DNA of 64,000 bases. Source: Pirellulales bacterium (GTDB taxonomy: Bacteria > Planctomycetota > Planctomycetia > Pirellulales > Lacipirellulaceae). The notes under the pieces were generated by a model. It saw nothing but the letters and a program-made list of their open reading frames with translations. It did no database searches and was not told the origin of the DNA. Positions 20,892 to 29,895 of the stretch are shown here, piece by piece. Position 1 is the first letter of the stretch. Every line of letters begins with the position of its first letter. A program made the translations under genes and the position numbers. Location: NCBI GenBank assembly GCA_019636345.1, contig JAHBXQ010000002.1:868001-932000 (forward strand), read 5' to 3'.

Positions 20892-22904
20892 ATGTCTTCC
20901 GCAGCGCTGCCGATCGTCACGCCCGCCCAGGGGATTCCGCCCGCGGTCGTGGCCCTGGTCGGCAACCCCAACGCCGGCAAGACCTCGGTCTTCAACCGGC
21001 TGACCGGCCTGCGGGCCAAAACGGCGAACTTTCCCGGCACGACCGTCGAGCATCGTCGCGGCACCATCAAGCTGGGGGGAGATGCAGTCACGCTGATCGA
21101 CCTGCCCGGGCTGTACACGCTCGACGCCGTGACGCTCGACGAGCAGGTCGCCCGCGACGCCCTCGCCGGGACTCTGTCGGGGAGCCCCGCGCCGACCGCG
21201 GCGATGATCGTCATCGACGCCACGAACATCGAACGCTCGTTGTTCCTCGTTGCGCAAGTGCTGGAGTTGCGGGTCCCGACGCTCGTGGCGCTCAATATGA
21301 TCGACGACGCCCAGAAGCAGGGGGTGGCCGTCGATTGCGCAGAACTCGAGTCCCGCATTGGCTGCCGCGTCGTGCCGGTCTCGGCCCGCACGGGGCAGGG
21401 GTTCGCCGAGCTGACCGCCGCGCTCGCCGCGACGGTTTCCCAAGCGACGCGCGTCGAGACCCCGCCGGCCCTTGTCGAGTGCGGAGCGTGCAGCGGATGC
21501 CAGTACTCCGCCCGGTACGATTGGGCTCGTTCGGTTGCGTCCGCAACAGTTCGCGGCGAGCCGGTCGTCCGCAGCCGCCGGACCGAGGCGATCGACCGCG
21601 TGCTGACCCACCGGGTCGTGGGGCTGGCGTGCTTTGCGGGCGTGATGGCGCTGGTGTTCATGCTGATTTTTTGGGTCGCTCAGTTCCCGATGGAGTGGAT
21701 CGACGGCCTGTTCGCCGTGGCGAGCCAGACGGTCGGCCGCTGGCTCCCCGCAGGCGATCTGCAAAGCTTTCTGACCGACGGCGTCGTCGCCGGCTTGGGG
21801 GGAATGCTGATCTTCCTGCCGCAGATCTGCCTGCTGTTTTTCGCGCTGTCGCTGCTGGAGGATTCAGGCTACCTCGCCCGGGCCGCGTTCGTGATGGACC
21901 GGCTCATGCATCGGGTGGGGCTGCCCGGCAAGGCGTTCATTCCGCTGTTGTCGGCCCACGCGTGCGCGATTCCCGCAATTATGTCGACCCGCGTCATCGA
22001 GGACCGTCGCGATCGGCTGGCGACGATCATGGTCATCCCGCTCATGACCTGCTCGGCCCGCGTGCCGGTGTACGCGATGGTGCTGGCGCTGTTGTTTCCC
22101 AATCGTCCGGCGACGGCGTCGCTGGTGTTCGTGGGGGCGTACGCGCTGGGGATCGTCGCGGCGCTGGCGATGGCTTGGGTCTTCAAGCATTCGCTGCTCA
22201 AGGGACGTACCAAGCCGTTGGTGATCGAGCTGCCGAACTACCGGATGCCCTCGCTTCGCAACGCAGTGCTGACGACCTACGACCGGGCCTGCGCGTTCGT
22301 CAAGAACGCCGGGACGATCATCATGGCGATCGCGCTGGTGATGTGGGCCCTGGCCACGTACCCGAAGCTCGACGAGGCCGACGTGCCCGACCGGTACCAG
22401 TCGCAGATCGCCGCGGCCGAAGCGTCGGGCGACGACGGCGAGGCCGAACGGCTGCTGGCTCAGGCCCAGCTTGAACATTCGCTCGCCGGGCGCGTGGGTC
22501 GCGGGATCGAGCCGGCCTTCGCCCCGTTGGGCTTCGATTGGAAAATGAGCATCGGCGTGGTCAGCTCGTTCGCGGCCCGCGAGGTGATCGTTTCGACCCT
22601 GGCGGTCCTCTACGGCATTTCCGAGGACGAGGCGACCGACGACGAGACGGGGGCGTCGAAATCGCTGCTGGCCAAGCTGCAGTCGAGCCGCCGCTCGGAC
22701 GGCAGCCCCGTCTTCACTACCGCGACGTGCCTCAGCCTGCTGGTGTTCTACGTGCTGGCGATGCAATGCCTGCCGACCCAGGCGGTGACCCGCCGCGAGA
22801 CCGGCTCGTGGAAGTGGCCCCTGGTGCAGTTCGTCTCGATGACAGCCCTGGCGTACGTCGCCGCCCTGACGACCTATCAGGTCGCTGCCGCGGCGGGCCT
22901 GTAA
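20892..22904 (+). CDS. feoB: Ferrous iron transporter FeoB
   Basis: 670-residue Fe(II) transporter. N-terminal G domain: GNPNAGKTS (G1), NFPGTTVE (G2), DLPGLYTL (G3), NMID (G4). Membrane domain: Gate motifs SAHACAIPAIMSTR (about 355) and the second half VSSFAAREVIVSTLAVLYG, with about eight to ten helices. Between the G domain and the first helix lies an unusual C197-x2-C200-x2-C203 cluster (ECGACSGCQYSARYDWA), which could bind metal or an Fe-S cluster. FeoC is not seen. The stop codon lies inside a short tandem duplication. Confidence 0.95.
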   Translation: MSSAALPIVTPAQGIPPAVVALVGNPNAGKTSVFNRLTGLRAKTANFPGTTVEHRRGTIKLGGDAVTLIDLPGLYTLDAVTLDEQVARDALAGTLSGSPAPTAAMIVIDATNIERSLFLVAQVLELRVPTLVALNMIDDAQKQGVAVDCAELESRIGCRVVPVSARTGQGFAELTAALAATVSQATRVETPPALVECGACSGCQYSARYDWARSVASATVRGEPVVRSRRTEAIDRVLTHRVVGLACFAGVMALVFMLIFWVAQFPMEWIDGLFAVASQTVGRWLPAGDLQSFLTDGVVAGLGGMLIFLPQICLLFFALSLLEDSGYLARAAFVMDRLMHRVGLPGKAFIPLLSAHACAIPAIMSTRVIEDRRDRLATIMVIPLMTCSARVPVYAMVLALLFPNRPATASLVFVGAYALGIVAALAMAWVFKHSLLKGRTKPLVIELPNYRMPSLRNAVLTTYDRACAFVKNAGTIIMAIALVMWALATYPKLDEADVPDRYQSQIAAAEASGDDGEAERLLAQAQLEHSLAGRVGRGIEPAFAPLGFDWKMSIGVVSSFAAREVIVSTLAVLYGISEDEATDDETGASKSLLAKLQSSRRSDGSPVFTTATCLSLLVFYVLAMQCLPTQAVTRRETGSWKWPLVQFVSMTALAYVAALTTYQVAAAAGL

Positions 22905-22948
22905 CCCGTTAGTAGCGCCCGGGACCTGTAACCCATTTGAGCGCCCGG
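22898..22948 (+). repeat. Imperfect tandem duplication at the feoB 3' end
   Basis: Two units, 22898-22922 and 22925-22948, share CCTGTAACCC and AGCGCCCGG with a few changes between. The first unit contains the feoB stop codon. Likely a slippage or recombination product, or a fragment of a dispersed element. Confidence 0.5.
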
Positions 22949-23092
22949 AAAATAGCCGCGAGTTCCCAACTCGCCGGCAACCCCAACATTGACGCCCCGC
23001 GGACGCCGCGTCAAAATGTCGGGCTCGGGTCCGAGCGGCTGCTTGGACCGATTCACCTCGAACTTTCACCACCTCATACCGGAACTCAGTCC

Positions 23093-23284
23093 ATGGCAGG
23101 CAGCGAACGCGGTCGGGAACTTCGTCGGCGTCGGGCACGGCGGGCGAAGTTGACTCTCATCAAGAAGAGCCTTCCCAAGGCGACCCAGTCCGAAAAAATC
23201 GAAATCGCCCGCAAGTTGCGCGAAATGACCCCCGGCGCCGAGCAACTGATCGCCAATTGGAAGCTCGTCGAGGCGGATCGCTAG
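23093..23284 (+). CDS. Small basic protein, DUF6800-like
   Basis: 63 residues, strongly basic N-terminal half (GRELRRRRARRAKLTLIKK) followed by ATQSEKIEIARKLREMTPGAEQLIANW. This pattern (RGRE-RRRR, SEK, TPGAE-I-W) recurs in a family of small planctomycete proteins of unknown function that I believe is DUF6800. The basic helix suggests nucleic-acid or ribosome contact (inference). It converges on ilvD, 25 nt apart. Confidence 0.7.
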   Translation: MAGSERGRELRRRRARRAKLTLIKKSLPKATQSEKIEIARKLREMTPGAEQLIANWKLVEADR

Positions 23285-23309
23285 ATCAGGCTGGCAAGCC
23301 TGACCGACG

Positions 23310-24995
23310 TCACTCGTCCGTCACGCATCCTTCGCTCGCGCTCTTCACGTTCTTGATGTACTTGTAGAGCGTCCCGCGGGTCGCTTTGTACGCCGGGGCT
23401 TTCCATGCGGCCTTCCGGCTCGCGAGTTCGACGTCGCTGACGTCGATCGTGATCGTGTTCGCTTCGGCGTCCAGCGTGATCTTGTCGCCGTTGTTGACCA
23501 GGGCGATCGGGCCGCCGACTTGGGCCTCGGGGGTGACGTGGCCGACGATAAACCCGTGGCTGCCGCCGCTGAATCGGCCATCGGTGATCAGGGCGACGTC
23601 GCTCCCCAGCCCCGCGCCCATGATCGCGCTGGTGGGGGTGAGCATCTCGGGCATGCCCGGGCCTCCCTGCGGGCCTTCATAGCGGATGATCACCACGTCC
23701 CCCTTGGCGATCTGCTTCGCTTCGAGCGCGTGGAGCATGTCTTCCTCGCTGTCGAAACAGTTGGCCCTGCCGGTGAACACAAGGCCCTCTTTGCCCGTGA
23801 TCTTGGCCACGGCGCCGTCGGGACACAGATTGCCGCGCATGATGCGGATGTGGCCGGTCGCCTTGAGCGGTTTGTCGAGCGGGCGAACGATCTCTTGCCC
23901 CGGCTTCAGCCCCGGCAGGTCGGCCAAGTTCTCGGCGATCGTCTTGCCGGTCACCGTCAGGCACGAGCCGTCGATGAGCCCCGCTTCCAGCAGCATCTTC
24001 ATCACGGCCGGCGTGCCGCCGACTTCGTGCAGTTCCTCCTGCACGTACTTGCCGCTCGGCTTGAGGTCGGCCAAATAAGGGGTTCGGTCGCTGACCGCTT
24101 GGAAGTCGTCGATCGACAGCGGCACGTCGACCGCCCGGGCCATCGCCAGCAGGTGCAGCACGGCGTTGGTGCTCCCCCCGACGGCCATGATGACGACCAT
24201 GGCGTTTTCAAACGCGGCCCGGGTCATGACGTCGCGCGGCTTGAGGTCGCGTTCGAGCAGGTTGCGGATCGCGGCGCCGGCGGCCAGGCACTCGGCCAAC
24301 TTGGCGGGATGCTCGGCCGGGATGCTGCTGGAGTAGGGGAGGGTCATCCCCATCGCCTCGATCGCCGAGGCCATCGTGTTGGCCGTGTACATGCCGCCGC
24401 ACGCGCCGGCGCCGGGACAACTGTTGCGAACGATGCCCTGGCGCTCCTCCTCGGTGATCCGACCGGCGAGGAACTCGCCGTAACACTGGAAGGCGCTGAC
24501 GATGTCGCGTTTCTCCGGTCCGCCGGCGGCCGTCTTGGTGAACCCCGGTTTGATCGTGCCGCCGTAGATCATCAGCCCCGGTCGATTGAGCCGCCCCATC
24601 GCCATCAGACAGCCCGGCATGTTCTTGTCGCAGCCCGGAATCGTGATCACCGCGTCGTACCACTGGGCCTCGACGACGGTCTCGACGCTGTCGGCGATGA
24701 TGTCGCGGCTTTGCAGCGAGTAGCTCATGCCGCTCGTGCCCATCGAGATGCCGTCGCTGACCCCGATCGTATTGAATCGCAGCCCTACCAGATCCGCGGC
24801 CTGCACCCCTTCCTTCGCCTTGGCGGCAAGGTCCAACAGGTGCATGTTGCACGTGTTCCCCTCGTACCACACGCTGGCGATGCCGACCTGCGGCTTGTTC
24901 ATGTCGGCTTCGGAGAGCCCGCAACCGTAGAGCATCGCCTGACTGGCGCCTTGGGACTTGGGCTGCGTGACGTGGGAGGAGTACTTGTTGAGCAT
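23310..24995 (-). CDS. ilvD: Dihydroxy-acid dehydratase
   Basis: 561-residue Fe-S enzyme of branched-chain amino-acid synthesis; converts 2,3-dihydroxy-3-methyl acids to 2-oxo acids. Cluster and active-site blocks are all visible: [45 protein letters not shown], and C-terminal [17 protein letters not shown]. The absence of the long N-terminal extension and the sequence CNMHLLDLA fit the shorter IlvD type common in planctomycetes. Monocistronic here; no other ilv or leu gene is nearby. Confidence 0.96.
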   Translation of the reverse strand: MLNKYSSHVTQPKSQGASQAMLYGCGLSEADMNKPQVGIASVWYEGNTCNMHLLDLAAKAKEGVQAADLVGLRFNTIGVSDGISMGTSGMSYSLQSRDIIADSVETVVEAQWYDAVITIPGCDKNMPGCLMAMGRLNRPGLMIYGGTIKPGFTKTAAGGPEKRDIVSAFQCYGEFLAGRITEEERQGIVRNSCPGAGACGGMYTANTMASAIEAMGMTLPYSSSIPAEHPAKLAECLAAGAAIRNLLERDLKPRDVMTRAAFENAMVVIMAVGGSTNAVLHLLAMARAVDVPLSIDDFQAVSDRTPYLADLKPSGKYVQEELHEVGGTPAVMKMLLEAGLIDGSCLTVTGKTIAENLADLPGLKPGQEIVRPLDKPLKATGHIRIMRGNLCPDGAVAKITGKEGLVFTGRANCFDSEEDMLHALEAKQIAKGDVVIIRYEGPQGGPGMPEMLTPTSAIMGAGLGSDVALITDGRFSGGSHGFIVGHVTPEAQVGGPIALVNNGDKITLDAEANTITIDVSDVELASRKAAWKAPAYKATRGTLYKYIKNVKSASEGCVTDE

Positions 24996-25296
24996 GGGAG
25001 CCAGGGCGCGATCGGGGGTGAAAGGTCGGGGGGAGGTCAGCGCGTGCAGGCCGTCGGTCGCAACCGTCCGCGGTCCTCGGCCAAAGCGCGAACGGGCTAT
25101 TCTACCGCACGTTCGTCCGCGGCGTCAGGACCGCGATTCGGGGGCAGCGATACCATGTGCTCCCGTGGAAGGGTGGCTGGGGTCGCAGCGCAGCGGAGCC
25201 CCCAGGGGATCTTCTGGGGGCGCACTTCGTTCGACCCCACCACCCATCACTGTGGCACATGGCATCACTGCCGATTTGGGCCGGTCGTCGGCCGAA
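24996..25296. other. Intergenic region with dispersed repeat
   Basis: Upstream of ilvD and downstream of the convergent-side acetyltransferase gene (both minus). Contains the 60-nt dispersed repeat at 25166-25225 and no supportable gene. Confidence 0.5.
25166..25225 (+). repeat. 60-nt dispersed repeat, copy 1
   Basis: Starts TGGAAGGGTGGCTGGGGTCG and ends GGGGGCGCAC. It matches 44471-44530 at 55 of 60 positions, with all differences in the last third. Internal CTGGGG...CCCCAG arms allow a stem. Both copies are intergenic and in the same orientation. Confidence 0.85.
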
Positions 25297-25815
25297 TCAC
25301 TCGACCAGCCGTTGCATGAACACGACGTCGAGCCAGCGATCGAACTTGCGGCCGATTTGGGGGAAGCGGCCGATCTCGCGGTAGCCGTGCTTGGCGTGAA
25401 TCGTGATGCTCGCCGCTTGCTCGGCGTCGATCACGGCGATGATCGCCCGCAATCCGGCGACGCGGGCCCGTTCGATTTGGTCCGCGAGAATCGCCGAGCC
25501 GATCCCGCATCGCAGCCGATCGGGCGCCACGTACACCGAGTTCTCGACGGTGAAGCGATACGCGCTTCGCGTCCGAAACGGATGAAGCGAACCCCACCCC
25601 GCAACGACCTCGGCGTCGGTGTTCGCGTCGTGCTCGACGACGACGGTCACGGGATGGCAGTCGGCGCGCCCTTCGAACCACTGTCGGCGCTCGGCCATCG
25701 TGGTCGGGGCGACGTCGTAGGTGGTCGTCGACTCGGGGACGTAGTGGTTGTAGATCCGGTTGATCGCGTCGAGATCGTCGACGGTCGCCAGGCGGAGACG
25801 GCGGGGGGTGGGCAT
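25297..25815 (-). CDS. GNAT acetyltransferase, phosphinothricin-acetyltransferase-like
   Basis: 172 residues from ATG 25815 (MPTPRRLRLATVDDLDAINRIYNHYV). Fold markers of the Pat/Bar subgroup: the opening A-x-x-D-x-x-x-I-x-x-I-Y-N-x-Y-V, TTYDVAPTTMAERRQWF, the acetyl-CoA loop RCGIGSAILADQIERA, and the ending HGYREIGRFPQIGRKFDRW. It likely acetylates a small amine such as an amino-acid analogue or methionine sulfoximine; substrate uncertain. Divergent from the sulfatase-like gene, 190 nt apart. Confidence 0.85.
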   Translation of the reverse strand: MPTPRRLRLATVDDLDAINRIYNHYVPESTTTYDVAPTTMAERRQWFEGRADCHPVTVVVEHDANTDAEVVAGWGSLHPFRTRSAYRFTVENSVYVAPDRLRCGIGSAILADQIERARVAGLRAIIAVIDAEQAASITIHAKHGYREIGRFPQIGRKFDRWLDVVFMQRLVE

Positions 25816-26005
25816 AGTCTTCGAGAAACGGTCGTTCGTGGCAGGCCGACGGTGACGCCGAGGACGAGCGTCTGCGGAACGTTTCACGTTGCCGGCTGCC
25901 GCATTCGGGCGGCGCGGCCGGCTGCGTGGCGTATGTTCCGTTATACCCGGCGGCGGGACCCGCTGGGAAAGGGGCAATGTCGGGTCGGCTGGAGTCGGGA
26001 TCAGG

Positions 26006-27364
26006 ATGCTGCGGGTCGCATGGGTTGTTTCGGTCGCAGCAGCGCTGGCGACTCTGGTCCTTGACGAAGCGGCGGCCGCCCCCCTCAAACGGGGCGACAG
26101 TCGGCCGAACGTCGTCTACATCCTGCTCGACGACGCTGGGTACGGCGACTTCGGGGCGACGGGTTCGCCGTACGTCGCGACCCCCGGGTTCGATCGGCTC
26201 TGCCGCGAGGGGACCCGCTTCACGCATCACTACAACGGGTCGGCCCTCTGCGGCGACGCGCGCTGCACGCTGTTGACCGGGTTCGACATGGGCCGCCGCT
26301 TGCACGGCGCCCCCTCGGCGGGCGCCGGTCTCCGTGAGAATCCCTGCTCCCACGGCTGGACGACCCTCCGCGACGAGGACGTGACGATCGCCGAGGCGCT
26401 CAGCCACGTCGGCTACGCGACCTGCGGCGTCGGCTACTGGACGCTGGGCGACGCCGGCAGCGCGGGGGCCCCCGAGTTGCAGGGGTTCGACCGCTGGTAC
26501 GGCTTCCTGGGCGCCGAGCGCGCTCATCAGCATTACGCCGAGTGGTTGTGGGACGGGGGACGCCGCGTCGAACTTCGCCGCAATCGCGAGGGGGGCCGCG
26601 AGCTGTACGTCCCCAACTTGCTGGAACGCGAAGCCCTGCGCTTCATCCGCGAGAACTCCGACCGGCCGTTCTTTCTGTTCCTGGCTTGCACGCTGCCCCA
26701 CGCCCCTTACGAAATCCCCGAACGCGACCCCGCAGCCCTTGCGTACCGAGACAAGCCCTGGCCGCCGGAGGTTCGCAACTACGCGGCGATGCTCTCGCGC
26801 GCCGATCGCACGGCAACGAACATTCTCGAGCTCCTCGACGAGTTGGATCTCACCGACCAGACGCTCGTCTTCTACACCGCGGACAACGGAGCAGACCCGC
26901 AGATCGCCGCGACGCTGGCCAGCGACAGCGGACTGCGCGGCGGGCGGGGGGACCTTTACGAAGGGGGCATTCGCACCCCCATGGCGGTTCGCTGGCCGGG
27001 ACGGATCGCCCCGGGCGCCACGAGCGACCGCCCGTGGTCGACGGCCGACGTGCTCCCCACGTTGTGCAAGCTGGCCGGTGCGGCGGTCCCGGCCGGACTG
27101 AGCGGCGTCGACGTGACCGCGACGCTCATGCAGGAGGCGGCGCCTCCTCACCCCCCGATGTACTGGGAACTCGTCGATCCGCCGCAGCAGGCGGTGCGGT
27201 GGGGACGTTGGAAAGGGATCTGCCGCGGCGACGCGGACGCGATCGAGGTTTACGACCTGCAGGAAGACCCGAGCGAGACGCGCGACCTGGCGTCCGAGCG
27301 GCCCCGCGAGGCGCGGCTGCTCCGCGAGGCGATCGCACAGGCTCGCGCCGAAATCGGCGATTGA
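26006..27364 (+). CDS. Sulfatase-like protein with altered active-site residues
   Basis: 452 residues from ATG 26006 with a signal peptide (MLRVAWVVSVAAALATLVLD). The alkaline-phosphatase/sulfatase fold is clear: NVVYILLDDAGYGDFG (metal Asp pair 42-43), LPHAPYEIP, and YTADNGADP. However, key catalytic motifs are altered. The formylglycine site is C82-G-D-A-R86, with Asp where CxPSR has Pro and Ala for Ser. The GKWHLG motif has become GYWTLG: Lys is Tyr144 and His is Thr146. The C-terminal part keeps the S1 family end (DLQEDPSETRDLA). So it is probably not an ordinary sulfatase: either a pseudoenzyme, a binding protein or an esterase with other chemistry. No anaerobic maturase is nearby. Confidence 0.85.
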   Translation: MLRVAWVVSVAAALATLVLDEAAAAPLKRGDSRPNVVYILLDDAGYGDFGATGSPYVATPGFDRLCREGTRFTHHYNGSALCGDARCTLLTGFDMGRRLHGAPSAGAGLRENPCSHGWTTLRDEDVTIAEALSHVGYATCGVGYWTLGDAGSAGAPELQGFDRWYGFLGAERAHQHYAEWLWDGGRRVELRRNREGGRELYVPNLLEREALRFIRENSDRPFFLFLACTLPHAPYEIPERDPAALAYRDKPWPPEVRNYAAMLSRADRTATNILELLDELDLTDQTLVFYTADNGADPQIAATLASDSGLRGGRGDLYEGGIRTPMAVRWPGRIAPGATSDRPWSTADVLPTLCKLAGAAVPAGLSGVDVTATLMQEAAPPHPPMYWELVDPPQQAVRWGRWKGICRGDADAIEVYDLQEDPSETRDLASERPREARLLREAIAQARAEIGD

Positions 27365-27591
27365 GCAGGCAGAGCGCCGCCGCCGTTGTGAAACCGAGGA
27401 TCCTTCCCCCGCCCCTCCGCGGCAAGCCGAACACCCCCGACGACGCGCCCGCACAGTCCGCAGAACCGCCAGGACCCGGGACGTGCCGCCCGGCGCCGGG
27501 CGCGACCAATCGCGGGCGTGACCTATGCTTTTGCGGCGGAGTCCATCCCGTTGCCAGGCGCCCCGCACGGCGGGCGAGAATCGGTTCGAAC

Positions 27592-28596
27592 ATGTTAGCG
27601 ATCTATCCTCTCCCCCAAGCCGAGCCCGAAGTCCAGCCCGAGGCCGCGCCGCAACCGGCGCCGACGGCCTTCGCACCGCCGCGCGAAGTCATGCTCGCCG
27701 ACGGCACGCTGGCCATGCTCGAAGGCCTGCCGGCCGAGACGCTCCACGAGCTGCAGTTCGACCAGGAACAGCGCTTCGCCCGGGCGATTCAATCGTTTCC
27801 GTCCCGTTCGCGCGAACGGTCGCTCGTTACGGCTCAGGCCTACGACACGGTCTGCGCCTTGCTGTCCGCTCAGCGAGCCGCGGCGACCGGCGTCGACGGG
27901 CCGCTGGTCATGGGATTTGACCGCCGTTACGCAAGCCTCGTGCTCAATCTGCTGGAGCGCCAAGTCGCCCGCGGGATCGATCACCCGCGACTGTTCGAGA
28001 TCGGCTACGGCAGCGGCGCGCTGCTGAACGAAGTCCGCGGCTACGGGTTTCCCGTCGGGGGGATCGAGGTCTCGACCACCATGCGCGAGCAGGCGGTCGC
28101 CATCCTGGGGCGTCGCCATGCCGAGGGACTCATGCTGGGCGACTTCCTCGACGTTCAAGTCGACGACCTTCCCGGCCGACCGAGCGTCATCTACTGGAAC
28201 GACGTGCTCGAGCACGTCGCCCCCGACGAGGCGCTCGACTACGTCGCGCACGCCCGCACGCTGCTCGCCCCTGGGGGGACCCTGGTGACGATCACCCCCA
28301 ACTGGCTCATGCGACCGTCCGACGTGACCGGCGACTTCCGCCCCGCACGCAGCGAAGCGTGCGGGCTGCACCTCAAGGAGTATCGACTCGCAGAGGTCGT
28401 GGCCCTGCTGAAGCGGGCCGGCTTCCGCCGCGTGGCGACGCCGCTGTTCGCGACCCGGCGCCAAATGTCCGTGGTGGCCGACGGCTTCTGCTGGCCGAAG
28501 CGAATGGCCGAACCCCTGCTCGACCGCCTGCCGGTCAAGCTGGCCCGGCTGTTGTGCCGCGGCTGGGCGATGAGCTGCACCCTCGCAACCAAGTAA
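27592..28596 (+). CDS. Class I SAM-dependent methyltransferase
   Basis: 334 residues from ATG 27592. A Pro/Ala/Glu-rich N-terminus (about 1-30) is followed by a helical region, then the Rossmann core: motif I FEIGYGSGALLNEV (about 142-155), motif II GIEVSTTMREQAV, motif IV IYWNDVLEHVAPDEALDY, and post-motif LAPGGTLVTITPNW. The late block with LHLKEYRLAEVVALLKRAGF is typical of Methyltransf_11/23-like enzymes. The acceptor is unknown. It is followed immediately by a large inverted repeat separating it from the convergent DUF2071 gene. Confidence 0.82.
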   Translation: MLAIYPLPQAEPEVQPEAAPQPAPTAFAPPREVMLADGTLAMLEGLPAETLHELQFDQEQRFARAIQSFPSRSRERSLVTAQAYDTVCALLSAQRAAATGVDGPLVMGFDRRYASLVLNLLERQVARGIDHPRLFEIGYGSGALLNEVRGYGFPVGGIEVSTTMREQAVAILGRRHAEGLMLGDFLDVQVDDLPGRPSVIYWNDVLEHVAPDEALDYVAHARTLLAPGGTLVTITPNWLMRPSDVTGDFRPARSEACGLHLKEYRLAEVVALLKRAGFRRVATPLFATRRQMSVVADGFCWPKRMAEPLLDRLPVKLARLLCRGWAMSCTLATK

Positions 28597-28599
28597 CCC

Positions 28600-28693
28600 G
28601 ATGAGCGGACGGCGCTAGCCGCCGATGAATCAAGCCGTCGGCTTGCCCGACGTCCAACCGCACCGCATCGGCGGCTAGCGCCGTCCGCTCATC
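28600..28693. repeat. Perfect 28-bp inverted repeat with 38-nt loop between convergent genes
   Basis: Left arm 28600-28627 begins GATGAGCGGACGGCGCTAGC; right arm 28666-28693 is its exact reverse complement. The loop contains a second small hairpin, CAAGCC-GTC-GGCTTG (28630-28644). The right arm includes the stop codon of the DUF2071 gene. A related single arm occurs at 29597-29620. It could act as a bidirectional terminator or be a REP/MITE-like element. Confidence 0.9.
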
Positions 28694-29468
28694 CAAGCCG
28701 CACGCCCGGATAGACGCGCACCGCAGAACCGTCGGCCCAGAACGCCGACGCGGGGGGCGCCGAGAGCGCTGCCGCAAATTGCGGGCCGTAGAGCGCGGCG
28801 ACGTTGGCCTCCAGCGTCGCCGTGAGCGCCGCCGCGACGTGCCACGACGGGTGGGCGACCTCGTACTCCTTCGTGCCGCCGTCGCGCTGCCGGGTATAGC
28901 CCCAGTAGTGCTCGGCGATGAACTCCTCCAGCGACCCGGGCGTCAGCGGCCGGGCGACGTCGGCGGGCTCGATCGCCGCGCGGCACGGCCGTCCCCGCCA
29001 CCGCCACGTATACTCCGCCGACCGCGGCGGCGCGTGCGGCGATTCGCGCAATTCGATCCGGCTCGCCAGCGGGGCGACCGAGTAGGGCTCGTTGTAGAGG
29101 ACGCGAGCCGCCCATGCGATCGCTCGCCGCGGCACGAGCTCGCGAACGAACACGACCCCCCGTCGCACCCCGTCGGGCGCCCGCCTCCGCACGTAGAACC
29201 GCAGGTTCACCTCGTCAAAGTCGCGATGCCCGGGAATCGCCATTCCCCAGACGCGCGTCCGCAAGAAGCGGAATCCTACGATCGACGCGTACGTCGTCCC
29301 GTCGAAGTCGTCCAACTCGACCCCCGCGGGCACGAAGGGCGCGAGCAACTCGGGGTCGACGGCATAGTTCAGCATGACCAAATGCCGCCACTCGGCCGTC
29401 AAGAACGTCCGCCGCCGCGGCCAAGCGTACGGCATGGGCGCGTCCGCCCCGGATGCCTCCTCGGTCAT
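28689..29468 (-). CDS. DUF2071 (YqjF-like) family protein
   Basis: 259 residues from ATG 29468; an ATG 18 nt upstream (29486) is equally in frame. Family blocks: RTFLTAEWRHLVMLNYAVDP at the N-terminus, PFVPAGVELDDFDGTTYASIVGF, the RDFDEVNLRFYVRR block, GVVFVRELVPRRAIAWAARVLYNEPY, and HYWGYTRQRDGGTKEYEVAHP. The fold is thought to be acetoacetate-decarboxylase-like, but no function is established. Its 3' end lies in the inverted repeat. Confidence 0.85.
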   Translation of the reverse strand: MTEEASGADAPMPYAWPRRRTFLTAEWRHLVMLNYAVDPELLAPFVPAGVELDDFDGTTYASIVGFRFLRTRVWGMAIPGHRDFDEVNLRFYVRRRAPDGVRRGVVFVRELVPRRAIAWAARVLYNEPYSVAPLASRIELRESPHAPPRSAEYTWRWRGRPCRAAIEPADVARPLTPGSLEEFIAEHYWGYTRQRDGGTKEYEVAHPSWHVAAALTATLEANVAALYGPQFAAALSAPPASAFWADGSAVRVYPGVRLG

Positions 29469-29568
29469 AGTCGAACCCTCAGCCATGCGATGGCGTCCCC
29501 CCCAGCGAACTGCGCGAACGCGCCATTGTCGTTCCACAGATCTTGAACCGCAATAAACGCGGAAGCCA

Positions 29569-29895
29569 TCACAAAAACCGAGACGCCGCCCCATCCTGAG
29601 CGGACGACGCTAGCCGCCGAAGAACCACGCGACGAGCCAGCAGAAACCAACCTCGCGCCATTCGCTCAGGGCCGATCAGTTTTTCGTAATGCCCGAGGAA
29701 GCGCAAGAGTTTCCGGGGTTGGTAAGCGAAGTCGCGGAGCGTGGGGGCGATTTCTTGGAACCCGGCGAGCCGCAAGAGCGAGAGGGCGGCGTTGCGGAAG
29801 GCGGCGAGGTCCTGCGGGGCTCAGCCGGTTCGTACGCGGCAGCGGTCTTCGCCGAGGGTGACGTCGCGGACCCAGTGGAGCCGGTTCTCGATGCC
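29569..29895 (-). pseudogene. ISAs1-like transposase C-terminal remnant with in-frame stop
   Basis: The translated remnant reads GIENRLHWVRDVTLGEDRCR then VRTG, a TGA stop at 29821-29823, then APQDLAAFRNAALSLLRLAG in the same frame, continuing to PRKLLRFLGHYEKL. This matches the C-terminal part of ISAs1-family DDE transposases (HWGIENxLHWVLDVTFxED...RxGNAPxNLAxLRxxALNLLR). The N-terminal DDE core is missing, and the stop interrupts the tail, so it is not functional. It is fused in frame, at a shared His-Trp, to the start of an integron-type integrase. Confidence 0.8.
29597..29620 (+). repeat. Solitary arm of the 28-bp inverted-repeat element
   Basis: 24 nt starting TGAGCGGACGACGCTAGC, one mismatch to the left arm at 28602-28625. 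It lies at the distal edge of the transposase remnant, about 1 kb from the complete element, so the element may mark one boundary of the inserted segment. Confidence 0.75.
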
